A DNA stretch of 64,000 bases from JAAXGX01 sp965203565 (lineage in GTDB: Bacteria; Acidobacteriota; Vicinamibacteria; Vicinamibacterales; UBA8438): assembly GCA_965203565.1 (NCBI GenBank), contig OZ241896.1, positions 2,728,001 to 2,792,000 on the forward strand. The letters are read 5' to 3'. The notes beneath the pieces are model-generated. The model searched no databases and had not been told where the DNA came from. It saw only the letters and a program-made list of their open reading frames with translations. The position numbers were made by a program, and so were the translations under genes. Each line of letters begins with the position of its first letter. The stretch's first letter is position 1. Below, piece after piece: positions 42,493 through 52,001 of this stretch.

Positions 42493-42576
42493 CTTCGCGG
42501 CGCACGCGGCGCCGAAAAATCGTTGCAAGCAAAGGCTGCGGCTCGGCGCCCCGGATCGCCCGGCGAGCGCTCCGGA

Positions 42577-42703
42577 TACAAAAACGTAGACGTGTGGAAT
42601 ACTAACAAACAGAAATGTAGATGCGGGCGTAGCACGGGCGCGCTCTTTCGTGGCGCGGAGGGATGCTTGAAAAGAAGTTTTCAGGGATATTTACAAAAAC
42701 GTA
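42577..42703 (-). promoter_or_regulatory. Two identical 12-bp sites, candidate enhancer sites for the bEBP
   Basis: TACAAAAACGTA (on +) occurs at 42577-42588 and 42692-42703. Each has TAC/GTA at its ends. They are 115 bp apart, close to eleven helical turns, and lie about 90 and 205 bp upstream of the sigma-54 promoter, where enhancer-binding proteins usually act. The segment is AT-rich relative to its surroundings. No TGT-N10-ACA NifA site or NtrC dyad was found. Confidence 0.5.
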
Positions 42704-42743
42704 TATAGAACGAAAATAATTGCAGATATGTATTTATTTGACG

Positions 42744-44282
42744 CTAGGTGCGGAAGCGGCGGCAGTCGATGCGGTGCTTCTTCACCTTGTAGTTGACGAT
42801 CCGTTCGGTGGAGTCGAGCAGCCGCGCGGCCTTGACGCGGTTGCCGCGCGTCGTCTTGAGCGCGTCCTGGATCAGGTCTTTCTCGTAGGCCGCGACCGCC
42901 TCCGCAAGCGACGTCCCGGCGACGGTGCCGGACGCCTCGCCGGTCTGGAGCGTCGGCGGGAGATGGTGTCCGTGGACGACGCTGGCGTCGCAGACCAGGA
43001 CCGCGCGCTCGATGATGTTCTCGAGTTCGCGGACGTTGCCGGGCCAGTGGTACGCCATCAGCATGTCGATGGCGGGAGTCGAGATCCGCTTGATGCTGCG
43101 TCCGTGCTCGATCGCGTACTTCTCCAGGAAGTGGTCGGCCAGCAGCAGGACGTCGGTCTTCCGCTCCCTCAGCGGCGGGACGAAGATGGTGAAGACGTTG
43201 AGCCGGTAGTACAGATCCTCGCGGAACGTGCCGGCGGCTATCGCCTTCTCGAGGTCGCTGTTGGTCGCGGCGACGAGGCGGACGTTGGCGCTGACCGCCT
43301 CGGTTCCGCCCAGGCGCTCGAACTCCCGCTCCTGCAGCACCCGCAGCAGCTTCACCTGGGTCGAGAGGTTGATGTCGCCGATCTCGTCGAGGAAGAGGGT
43401 GCCGCCGTCGGCGCGCTCGAAGCGCCCCTTCTTGCGGGCGGTGGCGCCGGTGAACGCGCCGCGCTCGTACCCGAACAGCTCCGATTCGATGAGCGAGTCC
43501 GGCAGGGCGGCGCAGCTCACCTTCAGGAACGGCTTCTTCGCGCGCGCGGAGCTGTAATGAATCGCGTGGGCGATCAGCTCCTTCCCGGTGCCCGACTCGC
43601 CGCGGATCAGCACCGTGGTGCTGGTGGAGGCGACGCGCGCGATCTGCTCGAACACCTGGCGCATCGGGCCGCTCGTCCCGACGATGTGCGAGAAGTCGTA
43701 TTTCTCCTTGAGCTCCTCCTTCAGGTGGATGTTCTCGTCGAGCAGCCGCTGCCGTTCGGCGTCGACCAGCCGCTTGAGACGGATCGCCTGGCCGAACATC
43801 GTGGCCACCACCCGGAAGAGTTGCAGGTCGCGCTCGTAGTCCCGATCCTTTTCGAACGCGAGGTCGACGTTGAAGGCGCCGATCGCCTTGCGCGCGCCCG
43901 GGATCGGCACGCACAGAAAGCTGGTGTCCGATCGCCCGGCCCGTTTCCGCCGGCCGGTGCGGTGCAGGAACATCGGCTCCTGGCTGATCTGGGGAATCAC
44001 GACCGGACGGCCGGACTGGACGACCCGGCCGGTGATCCCTTCGCCGACGGTCCAGGTGGCGCGCTGTCCCTCGGCGGAGAGTCCCTCGGCGGCGGCGATC
44101 CGCAGCCGGTCGGAGTCCGGGTCCTTCAGGACGACCGACGCCTGCAGCACCCGCCGCCCCTGGGCGAGGATCTCCAGGGCGCGCTGCATGCCGGCGCGGC
44201 CGCTCCGCGCCGCGACGAGCGCGCCGTTGACGTCGGCCAGCAGGGCGAGCGGCCCGGCGTCCGCTAAAGACGGTTTCGGCAT
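42744..44282 (-). CDS. Sigma-54-dependent activator, GAF-AAA-Fis (NifA/NtrC-like)
   Basis: A 512-residue bacterial enhancer-binding protein. Residues ~10-170 form a GAF sensor domain; ~195-430 the AAA core with Walker A GESGTGKE (228-235), sigma-54 contact loop GAFTGA (275-280) and Walker B GGTLFLDE (293-300); ~465-512 a Fis-type helix-turn-helix (GNRVKAARLL). Architecture is that of NifA, but no nif gene is in view. It lies between gltD and the sigma-54 promoter of glnK, so local control of ammonium uptake genes is likely. The GAF ligand is unknown. Confidence 0.88.
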   Translation of the reverse strand: MPKPSLADAGPLALLADVNGALVAARSGRAGMQRALEILAQGRRVLQASVVLKDPDSDRLRIAAAEGLSAEGQRATWTVGEGITGRVVQSGRPVVIPQISQEPMFLHRTGRRKRAGRSDTSFLCVPIPGARKAIGAFNVDLAFEKDRDYERDLQLFRVVATMFGQAIRLKRLVDAERQRLLDENIHLKEELKEKYDFSHIVGTSGPMRQVFEQIARVASTSTTVLIRGESGTGKELIAHAIHYSSARAKKPFLKVSCAALPDSLIESELFGYERGAFTGATARKKGRFERADGGTLFLDEIGDINLSTQVKLLRVLQEREFERLGGTEAVSANVRLVAATNSDLEKAIAAGTFREDLYYRLNVFTIFVPPLRERKTDVLLLADHFLEKYAIEHGRSIKRISTPAIDMLMAYHWPGNVRELENIIERAVLVCDASVVHGHHLPPTLQTGEASGTVAGTSLAEAVAAYEKDLIQDALKTTRGNRVKAARLLDSTERIVNYKVKKHRIDCRRFRT

Positions 44283-44297
44283 CCGGCCGCCCGGTCG

Positions 44298-45743
44298 CTA
44301 CAGCGGCGCCGGCAGGTTCGACGAACCCATCAGGTAGGCGTCGATCCCCCGCGCCGCGCTCCGCCCTTCGGCGATCGCCCAGACGATGAGCGACTGGCCC
44401 CGCTGCATGTCGCCCGCGGTGAAGACGCCGGGCACGCTGGTCATCCACGTCTCGTCCCGCCAGACGTTGCCGCGGTCGGTCAGCCTGACGCCGAGCTCGG
44501 TCAGCATCCCCGGGCGGTCCGGTCCCAGGAACCCCATCGCCAGCAGGACCAGATCGACCGGCATCTCGAACTCGCTGCCCGGGACCGGTTCGAAGACCGG
44601 CCGGCCGTTCTCCCGGCGCATCGCCACCTTGCAGGCATGGAGCGCCGCGACGCGCCCCGCGGCGTTGCCCGAGAAGCGCTGCGTCGAGACGGCGTAGACG
44701 CGGTCGCCTCCCTCTTCGTGCGCGGCGGACACCCGGAAGACGTTGGGCCAGTCGGGCCACGGGTTGTCGGCGGCGCGGTCGTCGGGCGGGCGGGGCAGGA
44801 GCTCGAACTGCGCCACCGACGCCGCGCCCTGCCGATGCACGGTGCCGAGGCAGTCGGCGCCGGTGTCGCCGCCGCCGATGATCACCACGCGCTTCCCGGC
44901 GGCGGAAATGCGCTGGTCGGGCGGCGTCTCGTCCCCCTCGCACAGCCGGTTCTGCTGGGTCAGGTACTCCATCGCGAAGTGGATGCCGTCGAGCTCCCGG
45001 CCGGGCGCCTTCAGGTCGCGGGGCCAGCCGGCGCCGCCGGCCAGCAGCACCGCATCGTGCTCGGCCCGGAGCCGTTCGGCCGGGACGTCCACGCCGACGT
45101 TGACGCCGGTCCGGAACCGGACTCCCTCCGCCTCCAGCACCGTGAGACGGCGGTCGAGGAACCGCTTCTCCATCTTGAACTCGGGAATGCCGTACCGCAG
45201 CAGTCCGCCGATCCGGTTCGACTTCTCGAAGACGACGACGGCGTGCCCGGCCCGGTTGAGCTGGTCGGCGGCGGCCAGCCCCGCCGGCCCGGAGCCGACG
45301 ACCGCCACGGTCTTGCCGGTGCGGACTTCCGGCGCCTGCGGGCGAACCCACCCCTCTTCGAACGCCCGCTCGACGATCGAGAGCTCGATCGACTTGATCG
45401 TCACCGGGTCCCGATCGATCGCCAGCACGCACGAGCCTTCGCACGGCGCGGGACAGAGCCGTCCCGTCCATTCCGGAAAGTTGTTCGTCCTGTGCAGCCG
45501 GTCGATCGCGTCGCGCCACTTCCCCCGGTAGACGAGGTCGTTCCAGTCGGGGATCAGGTTGCCGAGCGGACAGCCCTGGTGGCAGAACGGGATGCCGCAG
45601 TCCATGCAGCGCGCGCCCTGGGCGCGCAGGTCCGACGTCGCGTACGGCAGGTGCACCTCGCGCCAGTCCCGCACCCGCTCCTCCACCGGGCGGGCCGGCG
45701 CCTTCCGGCGTTCGATCTCGATGAATCCCTTGAGTTTGCCCAT
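44298..45743 (-). CDS. gltD: Glutamate synthase small subunit
   Basis: A 481-residue FAD/NADPH protein with N-terminal Fe-S ligands (ARCMDCGIPFCHQGCPLGNLIPDW; CPAPCEGSC), FAD-binding VAVVGSGPAGLAAADQL and NADPH-binding VVIIGGGDTGADCLG. Supplies electrons to GltB. It begins 13 bp after gltB and precedes the activator gene by 15 bp. Confidence 0.95.
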   Translation of the reverse strand: MGKLKGFIEIERRKAPARPVEERVRDWREVHLPYATSDLRAQGARCMDCGIPFCHQGCPLGNLIPDWNDLVYRGKWRDAIDRLHRTNNFPEWTGRLCPAPCEGSCVLAIDRDPVTIKSIELSIVERAFEEGWVRPQAPEVRTGKTVAVVGSGPAGLAAADQLNRAGHAVVVFEKSNRIGGLLRYGIPEFKMEKRFLDRRLTVLEAEGVRFRTGVNVGVDVPAERLRAEHDAVLLAGGAGWPRDLKAPGRELDGIHFAMEYLTQQNRLCEGDETPPDQRISAAGKRVVIIGGGDTGADCLGTVHRQGAASVAQFELLPRPPDDRAADNPWPDWPNVFRVSAAHEEGGDRVYAVSTQRFSGNAAGRVAALHACKVAMRRENGRPVFEPVPGSEFEMPVDLVLLAMGFLGPDRPGMLTELGVRLTDRGNVWRDETWMTSVPGVFTAGDMQRGQSLIVWAIAEGRSAARGIDAYLMGSSNLPAPL

Positions 45744-45756
45744 GGCGGTGGCTCGA

Positions 45757-48700
45757 TTAGGAGGCCGCGCCGATCAGCTCGCCGAACTCCGGCTCGCGCG
45801 ACTCGGCGCGGGCCCGCGCCTCGGCCGTCAGCACCCGCTTGTAATCCCGCGGCATCACCTTGACGAACTGGCTCCGGCGCGCCGCCCACTCGTCGAGCGC
45901 CTGCCGCCCCCGCGCGCTGCCGGTCAGCTCGACGTGCCGGCCGACGAGGCGCCGCACGAACGCCGCGTCCTCGTCGGTCAACGGCTCCAGATCGACCATG
46001 CCGGGGTTGCACCGCCGCGCGAAGTCGGCCGCTTCGTCGAGGACGTAGGCGACGCCGCCGCTCATGCCGGCCGCGAAGTTCCGGCCGGTCCGGCCCAGGA
46101 TCACCGCGCGTCCGCCGGTCATGTACTCGCAGCCGTGGTCGCCGATCCCTTCGACGACGGCGTGCGCGCCGCTGTTGCGCACGCAGAACCGCTCGCCCGC
46201 GACGCCGCGCACGAACGCCTCCCCGCCGGTGGCGCCGTACAGCGCGACGTTGCCGATGATGATGTTCTCCTCCGGCGCGAACGTCGCCTCGCGGGGGGGA
46301 TGGATCACCAGCCGGCCTCCCGACAGGCCCTTCCCCCAGTAGTCGTTCGCGTCCCCTTCAATCGTCAGCGACATGCCGCGCGGGACGAACGCCCCGAAGC
46401 TCTGGCCGGCCGAGCCGGTGAACCGGATCCGGATCGTGTCGTCGGCCAGCCCCTCCCGGCCCCACCGGCGCGTCAGCTCCGAGCCGAGCATCGTGCCGAC
46501 GGTCCGGTTGACGTTGCGGATCGGAAGGTCGATCTCCACCGGGCGGCCATGCTCCAAAGCGGCCTGCGCCCGGCGGATCAGATCGTTGTCGAGCGCCTTC
46601 TCCAGGCCGTGGTCCTGCGCCCGCACGCGCCGGCGGCCGACCGACGGCGGCACGTCCGGCTGGTGGAGGATCGACGTAAGGTCCAGCCCCTTCGCCTTCC
46701 AGTGGTCCACCGCCGCCCGGTAGTCGAGACGGTCCGACCGGCCGATCATCTCGTCGAGCGTCCGGAAGCCGATCTGCGCCATCAGCTCGCGCACCTCCTC
46801 GGCGACGAACCGGAAGTAGTTCTCGACGAACTCCGGCCTGCCCGTGAAATGCTTCCGCAGCGCCGGGTTCTGCGTGGCGATCCCGACCGGGCAGGTGTCG
46901 AGGTGGCAGACCCGCATCATGATGCAGCCGGAGACGACCAGCGGCGCCGTCGAGAAACCGTACTCCTCGGCGCCCAGCAGCGCCGCGATGACCACGTCGC
47001 GGCCGGTCTTCATCTGTCCGTCGACCTGCACCACGATCCGGTCCCGCAAGTCGTTGAGCACCAGCACCTGCTGCGTCTCCGCCAGGCCCAGCTCCCAGGG
47101 GACGCCGGCGTGCTTGATGCTGGTCTGCGGCGAGGCGCCGGTCCCGCCGTCGTGCCCCGAGATCAGGACGACGTCGGCGTGCGCCTTCGACACGCCGGCC
47201 GCCACCGTGCCGACGCCGACTTCCGCCACGAGCTTCACGTGGACGCGGGCGCGCGGGTTCGAGTTCTTCAGGTCGTGGATTAGCTGGGCCAGATCCTCGA
47301 TCGAGTAGATGTCGTGGTGCGGCGGCGGCGAGATCAGCCCCACTCCCGGCGTCGAGTGCCGCACCCTGGCGATCCAGGGATAGACCTTGAAGCCGGGCAG
47401 TTGTCCGCCCTCGCCGGGCTTCGCGCCCTGCGCCATCTTGATCTGCAGGTCGTCGGCGTTCACCAGGTACTCGCTGGTCACCCCGAACCGGCCGGACGCC
47501 ACCTGCTTGACGGCGCTCCGCCGCCGGTCGCCGTTCGGATCCGGCACGTACCGCGCCGGGTCTTCGCCCCCCTCGCCGGTGTTCGACTTCCCGCCGAGAC
47601 GGTTCATCGCTATCGCCAGCGTCTCGTGCGCCTCCTGGCTGATCGAGCCGTACGACATCGCCCCGGTCGAGAACCGCGCCAGGATCCGCTCGACCGGCTC
47701 GACCTCCTCGATCGGGACCGGATCGCCCGCCGGCGTGAGCTCGAACAGGCCGCGCAGAGTCGCCCGCTTCCGGCTCTGGTCGTTGACCAGCCGCGCATAG
47801 TCGCGGTAGACGGCGTACTGGCCGCTCCGCGTCGCGTGCTGCAGCTTGAACACCGTCTCCGGGTTGAAGAGGTGGTGTTCGCCGTCCCGGCGCCACTGGT
47901 ACTCGCCGCCCGTGTCGAGCTCGTCGTCCTCCCGCCCCCGATCCGGGAACGCCCGGCGGTGACGGCGGACCACTTCGTCGGCCACGGTGTCGATGCCGAT
48001 CCCGCCGAGGCGCGACGCCGTCCAGGTGAAGCACCGATCGACGAACGCCTCGTCGAGCCCGACCGCCTCGAAGATCTGCGCGCCGCGGTAGCTCTGCAGC
48101 GTCGAGATCCCCATCTTGGACATCACCTTGAGCACGCCCTTGGAGCACGCCCTGACGTATCGGCGGACGGCGGTCGGCAGGTCGACGCCGGGCAGCGTCC
48201 CGTCGCGGATCAGCTCGTCGAGCGTCTCGAAGGTGAGGTACGGGTTGACGGCCGCCGCGCCGTAGCCGAGCAGCAGGGCCATGTGGTGCACTTCGCGCGC
48301 TTCCCCCGATTCGACGATCAGCGAGCAGCGGGCGCGGGTCCCCTCCCGGACGAGGTGGTGGTGGACGCCCGCCGCGGCCAGCAGGCTGGGGACCGGCGCG
48401 CGGCGCCGGTCGACGCCGCGGTCCGACAGGACGATCAGGGTATGGCCGTCCGCCACCGCCGCGCTGGCGCGCCGGCGCAGCTCCTCCATCGCCCGCTCGA
48501 GGCCGGCGGCGCCCTCCTCCGGCGGGAACAGCATCGGGATGGTGACCGAGCGGAACGCCGGGTCGGCCGCCGCGCGGAGCTTCGCGAGCTCGCCGTTGTC
48601 GAGGATCGGGCGGTCGATCCGGATCTGGCGGCAGGAGGCCGGCTCCGGCTTCAGCAGGTTCCCCTCGGAGCCGAGCGTCGACCCCATGTCGGTCACCAGC

Positions 48701-50325
48701 TCCTCCCGGATGGCGTCGAGCGGAGGGTTGGTCACCTGGGCGAAGAGCTGCTTGAAGTAGTCGTACAGCAGCCGGGACCGGTCCGAGAGGACGGCCAGCG
48801 CCGTGTCGGCGCCCATCGATCCGATCGGCTCGGCGCCTGACGCCCCCATCGGGCCGACGAGAATCCGCAGATCCTCCTCCGTGTACCCGAACGCCCGCTG
48901 GCGCCGGCGGACCGTCTCGGCCGGCGGCGCCGGCGCGTCCCCGGCCGGCGGCAGGTCGTCGATGTGGACCATCTCCCGGGCCAGCCACTCGCCGTACGGA
49001 TGCTCGGCGGCCAGTCCGGCCTTGATCTCCTCGTCGTCGATGATCCGGCCCTGCGCCGTATCGACCAGGAAGATCCGCCCCGGGTGCAGCCGCTCCTTGA
49101 CCAGGACGTTCTCGGGCGGCACGTCGAGCACCCCGACCTCGGACGCCATGATCACCAGGTCGTCCTTCGTGACGTAGTACCGGGACGGCCGCAGGCCGTT
49201 CCGGTCGAGCACCGCCCCGATCACCGTGCCGTCGGTGAAGGCGATCGACGCCGGCCCGTCCCACGGCTCCATGAGCGAGGCGTGGTACCGGTAGAACGCC
49301 TGCCGCTCCGGGCGCATCGACTCGTGGTTGCTCCACGGCTCCGGGATCATCATCAGCACGGCGTGCGCGAGGGGCCGGCCGCTCAGCACCAGGAACTCGA
49401 GCACGTTGTCGAAGGTGGCGGTGTCGCTCTGGCCTTCCCGGACGATCGGGAACAGCTTCCGGAGGTCGGCGCCGAACAGGTCGGACTCGCACAGCGCCTC
49501 GCGCGCCCGCATCCAGTTGATGTTGCCCCGCAGCGTGTTGATCTCGCCGTTGTGCGCCGCGTAGCGGTACGGATGGGCGAGCGGCCACGACGGGAACGTG
49601 TTGGTCGAGAACCGCTGGTGCACGAGGGCGAGGGCCGATTCGACCGCCGGGTCGGACAGGTCGGGGAACATCGTCTCCATCTGGTCCGCGATCAGCATCC
49701 CCTTGTAGACGATCGTGTTCGACGACAGGCTGACGACGTAGAACAGACGGCCTTCGCGCAGCGCGAGTCGGTCGACGGCCCGCGCCGCCCGCTTGCGGAT
49801 GACGTACAGCTTCCGCTCGAACCGGGCGTGCGCGTCGGCGTGGCCGTCGAGCGCCCGCCCGCGGCCGATCACGATCTGCCGGATCACCGGTTCGCCGCTG
49901 CGCGCCGTCCGGCCGAGGGGCGAGTCGTCGGTCGGGACGTCCCGCCAGCCGAGCAGGCGCTGGCCTTCCTCTTCGACGATCTGCGCGAACAGCTCCTCGA
50001 CCCGCGCGCGATCGCCGGCGTCGCGCGGCAGGAACACCATGCCGACGCCGTACGCGCCGGGCGCCGGCAGGTCGATGCCCAGTCGATCCGCTTCCTGCCG
50101 GAAGAACTTGTGGGGAAGCTGGAGGAGCATCCCGGCGCCGTCGCCCGTGTTCGCCTCGCACCCGCACGCGCCGCGGTGGAGCAGGTTGATGACGACCTCG
50201 AACGCCTGGCGCACGAGCTGGTGGGACCTGCGTCCCTTGACGTCGACGACGAACCCCACGCCGCACGAGTCGTGTTCGTGGCGCGGGTCGTAGAGCCCCT
50301 GGGAGGCCGCCTGCTGCCTGCTCAC
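45757..50325 (-). CDS. gltB: Glutamate synthase large subunit
   Basis: A 1522-residue enzyme making two glutamates from glutamine and 2-oxoglutarate. After a ~20-residue propeptide the glutaminase nucleophile is Cys21 (HDSCGVGFV). The synthase domain has the FMN region and the [3Fe-4S] ligands in GCIMMRVCHLDTCPVG; the C-terminal GXGXG beta-helix domain (IIGNVALYGATGGEAFVRG) is complete. The start is GTG 50325, overlapping the stop of the upstream lysR (GTGA). Longer in-frame reading upstream is antisense/frame noise. Confidence 0.95.
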   Translation of the reverse strand: MSRQQAASQGLYDPRHEHDSCGVGFVVDVKGRRSHQLVRQAFEVVINLLHRGACGCEANTGDGAGMLLQLPHKFFRQEADRLGIDLPAPGAYGVGMVFLPRDAGDRARVEELFAQIVEEEGQRLLGWRDVPTDDSPLGRTARSGEPVIRQIVIGRGRALDGHADAHARFERKLYVIRKRAARAVDRLALREGRLFYVVSLSSNTIVYKGMLIADQMETMFPDLSDPAVESALALVHQRFSTNTFPSWPLAHPYRYAAHNGEINTLRGNINWMRAREALCESDLFGADLRKLFPIVREGQSDTATFDNVLEFLVLSGRPLAHAVLMMIPEPWSNHESMRPERQAFYRYHASLMEPWDGPASIAFTDGTVIGAVLDRNGLRPSRYYVTKDDLVIMASEVGVLDVPPENVLVKERLHPGRIFLVDTAQGRIIDDEEIKAGLAAEHPYGEWLAREMVHIDDLPPAGDAPAPPAETVRRRQRAFGYTEEDLRILVGPMGASGAEPIGSMGADTALAVLSDRSRLLYDYFKQLFAQVTNPPLDAIREELVTDMGSTLGSEGNLLKPEPASCRQIRIDRPILDNGELAKLRAAADPAFRSVTIPMLFPPEEGAAGLERAMEELRRRASAAVADGHTLIVLSDRGVDRRRAPVPSLLAAAGVHHHLVREGTRARCSLIVESGEAREVHHMALLLGYGAAAVNPYLTFETLDELIRDGTLPGVDLPTAVRRYVRACSKGVLKVMSKMGISTLQSYRGAQIFEAVGLDEAFVDRCFTWTASRLGGIGIDTVADEVVRRHRRAFPDRGREDDELDTGGEYQWRRDGEHHLFNPETVFKLQHATRSGQYAVYRDYARLVNDQSRKRATLRGLFELTPAGDPVPIEEVEPVERILARFSTGAMSYGSISQEAHETLAIAMNRLGGKSNTGEGGEDPARYVPDPNGDRRRSAVKQVASGRFGVTSEYLVNADDLQIKMAQGAKPGEGGQLPGFKVYPWIARVRHSTPGVGLISPPPHHDIYSIEDLAQLIHDLKNSNPRARVHVKLVAEVGVGTVAAGVSKAHADVVLISGHDGGTGASPQTSIKHAGVPWELGLAETQQVLVLNDLRDRIVVQVDGQMKTGRDVVIAALLGAEEYGFSTAPLVVSGCIMMRVCHLDTCPVGIATQNPALRKHFTGRPEFVENYFRFVAEEVRELMAQIGFRTLDEMIGRSDRLDYRAAVDHWKAKGLDLTSILHQPDVPPSVGRRRVRAQDHGLEKALDNDLIRRAQAALEHGRPVEIDLPIRNVNRTVGTMLGSELTRRWGREGLADDTIRIRFTGSAGQSFGAFVPRGMSLTIEGDANDYWGKGLSGGRLVIHPPREATFAPEENIIIGNVALYGATGGEAFVRGVAGERFCVRNSGAHAVVEGIGDHGCEYMTGGRAVILGRTGRNFAAGMSGGVAYVLDEAADFARRCNPGMVDLEPLTDEDAAFVRRLVGRHVELTGSARGRQALDEWAARRSQFVKVMPRDYKRVLTAEARARAESREPEFGELIGAAS

Positions 50326-51275
50326 GACGCCTCCCGTGCGGGCCGGCCGGAGACGTCCGATCCGTTCTCCCCGTTCTCCGTGCAGAGGACCCTGATGAAC
50401 CCCGTGACCGCCGGATTGAGTCGGCGCTTGCGCCGGTGGACGATGCTCAGCGGCCGGACGAGCGGCGGGCCGTCGGCGGCCATGCGGAACGGCACGGTGA
50501 CCAGCGCGTGCCGCTGCGCCTCCTGGCGCAGCGTCGGGACGGGCAGGATCGCAATGCCCGCGCCGTCCGCCACCGCCTGCTTGATGTTCTCGATGTTGTC
50601 GAACTCCGCCGCCACCGCCACGTCGACGTCGTGCTTGCGCAGGAAGCGGTCGATTTCCCGGCGGACCGGCAGGCCCCGGTCGAAGGTGACGAACGATTCC
50701 CCCGCGAGGTCCTGCGGCCGCAGCCCGTCCTGCTCGCGCCGCAGCGCGGCGAGACGGTGGCCGGGCCGGCACGCCACGGCCATCGTCTGGCGCTGCCACG
50801 GAATGACCGTGAGTCCCCGCGCCGGGCTCGCGAACGAGAGCAGGCCGAGGTCCGCCTGGTCGCTTCGGATCCGCTCGCAGACTTCGTCCGGGTGCATGTA
50901 GTCGATGTTCACGCCGCCGCCGGGGACCACGTCCCGGAACCGGTCGACGTACCCGTTCAGGAAGTGCAGGGAGACCGAGTAGATCGAAGCCACCCGCACC
51001 GTGTAGCCGGACGGATGCTGGCGCCGCTGCACCGCGTCCTCCAGCTCGTGGTAGCGCTCGATGATCTCCTGACACCCCTGAAAGAACAATCTGCCCTCCG
51101 GCGTCAACCGCCACGGCCGCGTCGACCGGTCGATCAGCTCCGCGCCCAGCCGCGACTCGATCTGCCGCACCGCCTGACTGGCCGCCGACTGGCTGACCGA
51201 GTGCGCCACGGCGGCCTGCGAGAAGCTCCGGCGCCGGACGACGTCGCAGAAGATGCTGAGCGACTCGAGCTGCAT
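50322..51275 (-). CDS. LysR-family regulator translationally coupled to gltB
   Basis: A 317-residue LysR regulator: N-terminal winged helix-turn-helix (LESLSIFCDVVRRRSFSQAAVAHSVSQSAASQAVRQIESRLGAELIDRS) and a periplasmic-binding-like effector domain. Its stop overlaps the gltB start by 4 bp, so it is expressed with the glutamate synthase genes. In Bacillus, GltC (LysR family) controls gltAB, and CysB-like LysR proteins control sulfate genes; here either the gltBD unit or the cys operon upstream could be the target. The effector is not predictable. Confidence 0.88.
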   Translation of the reverse strand: MQLESLSIFCDVVRRRSFSQAAVAHSVSQSAASQAVRQIESRLGAELIDRSTRPWRLTPEGRLFFQGCQEIIERYHELEDAVQRRQHPSGYTVRVASIYSVSLHFLNGYVDRFRDVVPGGGVNIDYMHPDEVCERIRSDQADLGLLSFASPARGLTVIPWQRQTMAVACRPGHRLAALRREQDGLRPQDLAGESFVTFDRGLPVRREIDRFLRKHDVDVAVAAEFDNIENIKQAVADGAGIAILPVPTLRQEAQRHALVTVPFRMAADGPPLVRPLSIVHRRKRRLNPAVTGFIRVLCTENGENGSDVSGRPAREAS

Positions 51276-51329
51276 CGGAGGGGAGGCAGTCTATCACATT
51301 CCGGCTAATAGCAAGAATTTGTTGAATAA

Positions 51330-51364
51330 GCAAAAAAGATATAAGGATCGCGGCGGACGCCGCG
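51330..51364 (-). terminator. Rho-independent terminator of the sulfate-reduction operon
   Basis: On the - strand a GC stem (CGCGGCG/CGCCGCG, 51364-51349) is followed by a T-rich run (ATATCTTTTTT). It lies ~50 bp after the last gene of the cys operon and upstream of lysR, separating the two units. The loop is only two bases as written, so the real stem is probably one or two pairs shorter. Confidence 0.55.
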
Positions 51365-51410
51365 GGCCGCGCGCGGCATGCCGGCGTGCAAGGCGTTGGA
51401 AATGAATGCC

Positions 51411-52001
51411 TTACGCCAACCTGTCCCCCAGCGTCCCGATCGGGGCGTTCCGGTTCGAGCGGAGGGTCAGCGTGACGCGCCGGGGGGCGTCCGCCTGCCC
51501 GTGCACATCCCGGGCGTCGTCGGCGAACAGCATCCGCAGCAATGCGTCGAGGGCGGGGCGCAGCGCATCGACCGTGTCGGGCGCGGGCGGGGCGAGCAGC
51601 CGGTCGTTGGCGGTGAACTGCAACGCGTCGCCCCGAAACCGGCAGCGGGCGCCGACCGGCGGATCGGATTCCAGCAGGACGCCCGCCTTCAGCAGCGCGC
51701 GGCAGGACGCCGCGAGGCGGTCGGCCAGCGCGCCGCCGGCCGGCTGCCTGCGGTGATAGCACAGGCCGGTCCGGCCGTCCGCCCGGTCGATCGCATAGTG
51801 CGCTTCGTGCCCGGCGAGCAGGACGGCGGGGCCGTCCGCGAGATGGGTGTAGTCGGCCACGTCGATCAGCAGCCCGTCCACCGCGCCGGTCCGGATCCAC
51901 TGGTGGAAGATCGGGATGAACGCCCGGACGTCCAGCTCCGGATCAGGCTCTAGGAAGACCTTCAGCGCGAACCGCTGCAGGTCTTCGGCGGGATGGCTCA
52001 T
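51411..52001 (-). CDS. Uncharacterised companion of sulfite reductase
   Basis: A 196-residue protein without recognised catalytic motifs. A conserved-looking core reads FIPIFHQWIRTGAVDGLLIDVADYTHLADGPAVLLAGHEAHYAIDRADGRTGLCYHRRQ. No signal peptide or membrane helix. Its ATG overlaps the stop of the sulfite reductase by 4 bp, so it is made with that enzyme; an accessory or maturation role is inference. Last gene of the cys operon. Confidence 0.6.
   Translation of the reverse strand: MSHPAEDLQRFALKVFLEPDPELDVRAFIPIFHQWIRTGAVDGLLIDVADYTHLADGPAVLLAGHEAHYAIDRADGRTGLCYHRRQPAGGALADRLAASCRALLKAGVLLESDPPVGARCRFRGDALQFTANDRLLAPPAPDTVDALRPALDALLRMLFADDARDVHGQADAPRRVTLTLRSNRNAPIGTLGDRLA

Noticed and set aside
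42424..42743. NifA (TGT-N10-ACA) or NtrC sites upstream of glnK
   Set aside because: Only TGT-N9-ACA near 42593 and TGT-N13-ACA were found; spacing does not fit. The identical 12-bp pair is the better candidate.
50326..51900. N-terminal extension of gltB through the LysR gene
   Set aside because: The sequence before GTG 50325 has no glutamate-synthase similarity and overlaps a convincing LysR gene; the nucleophile Cys is 20 residues after GTG 50325 as usual.
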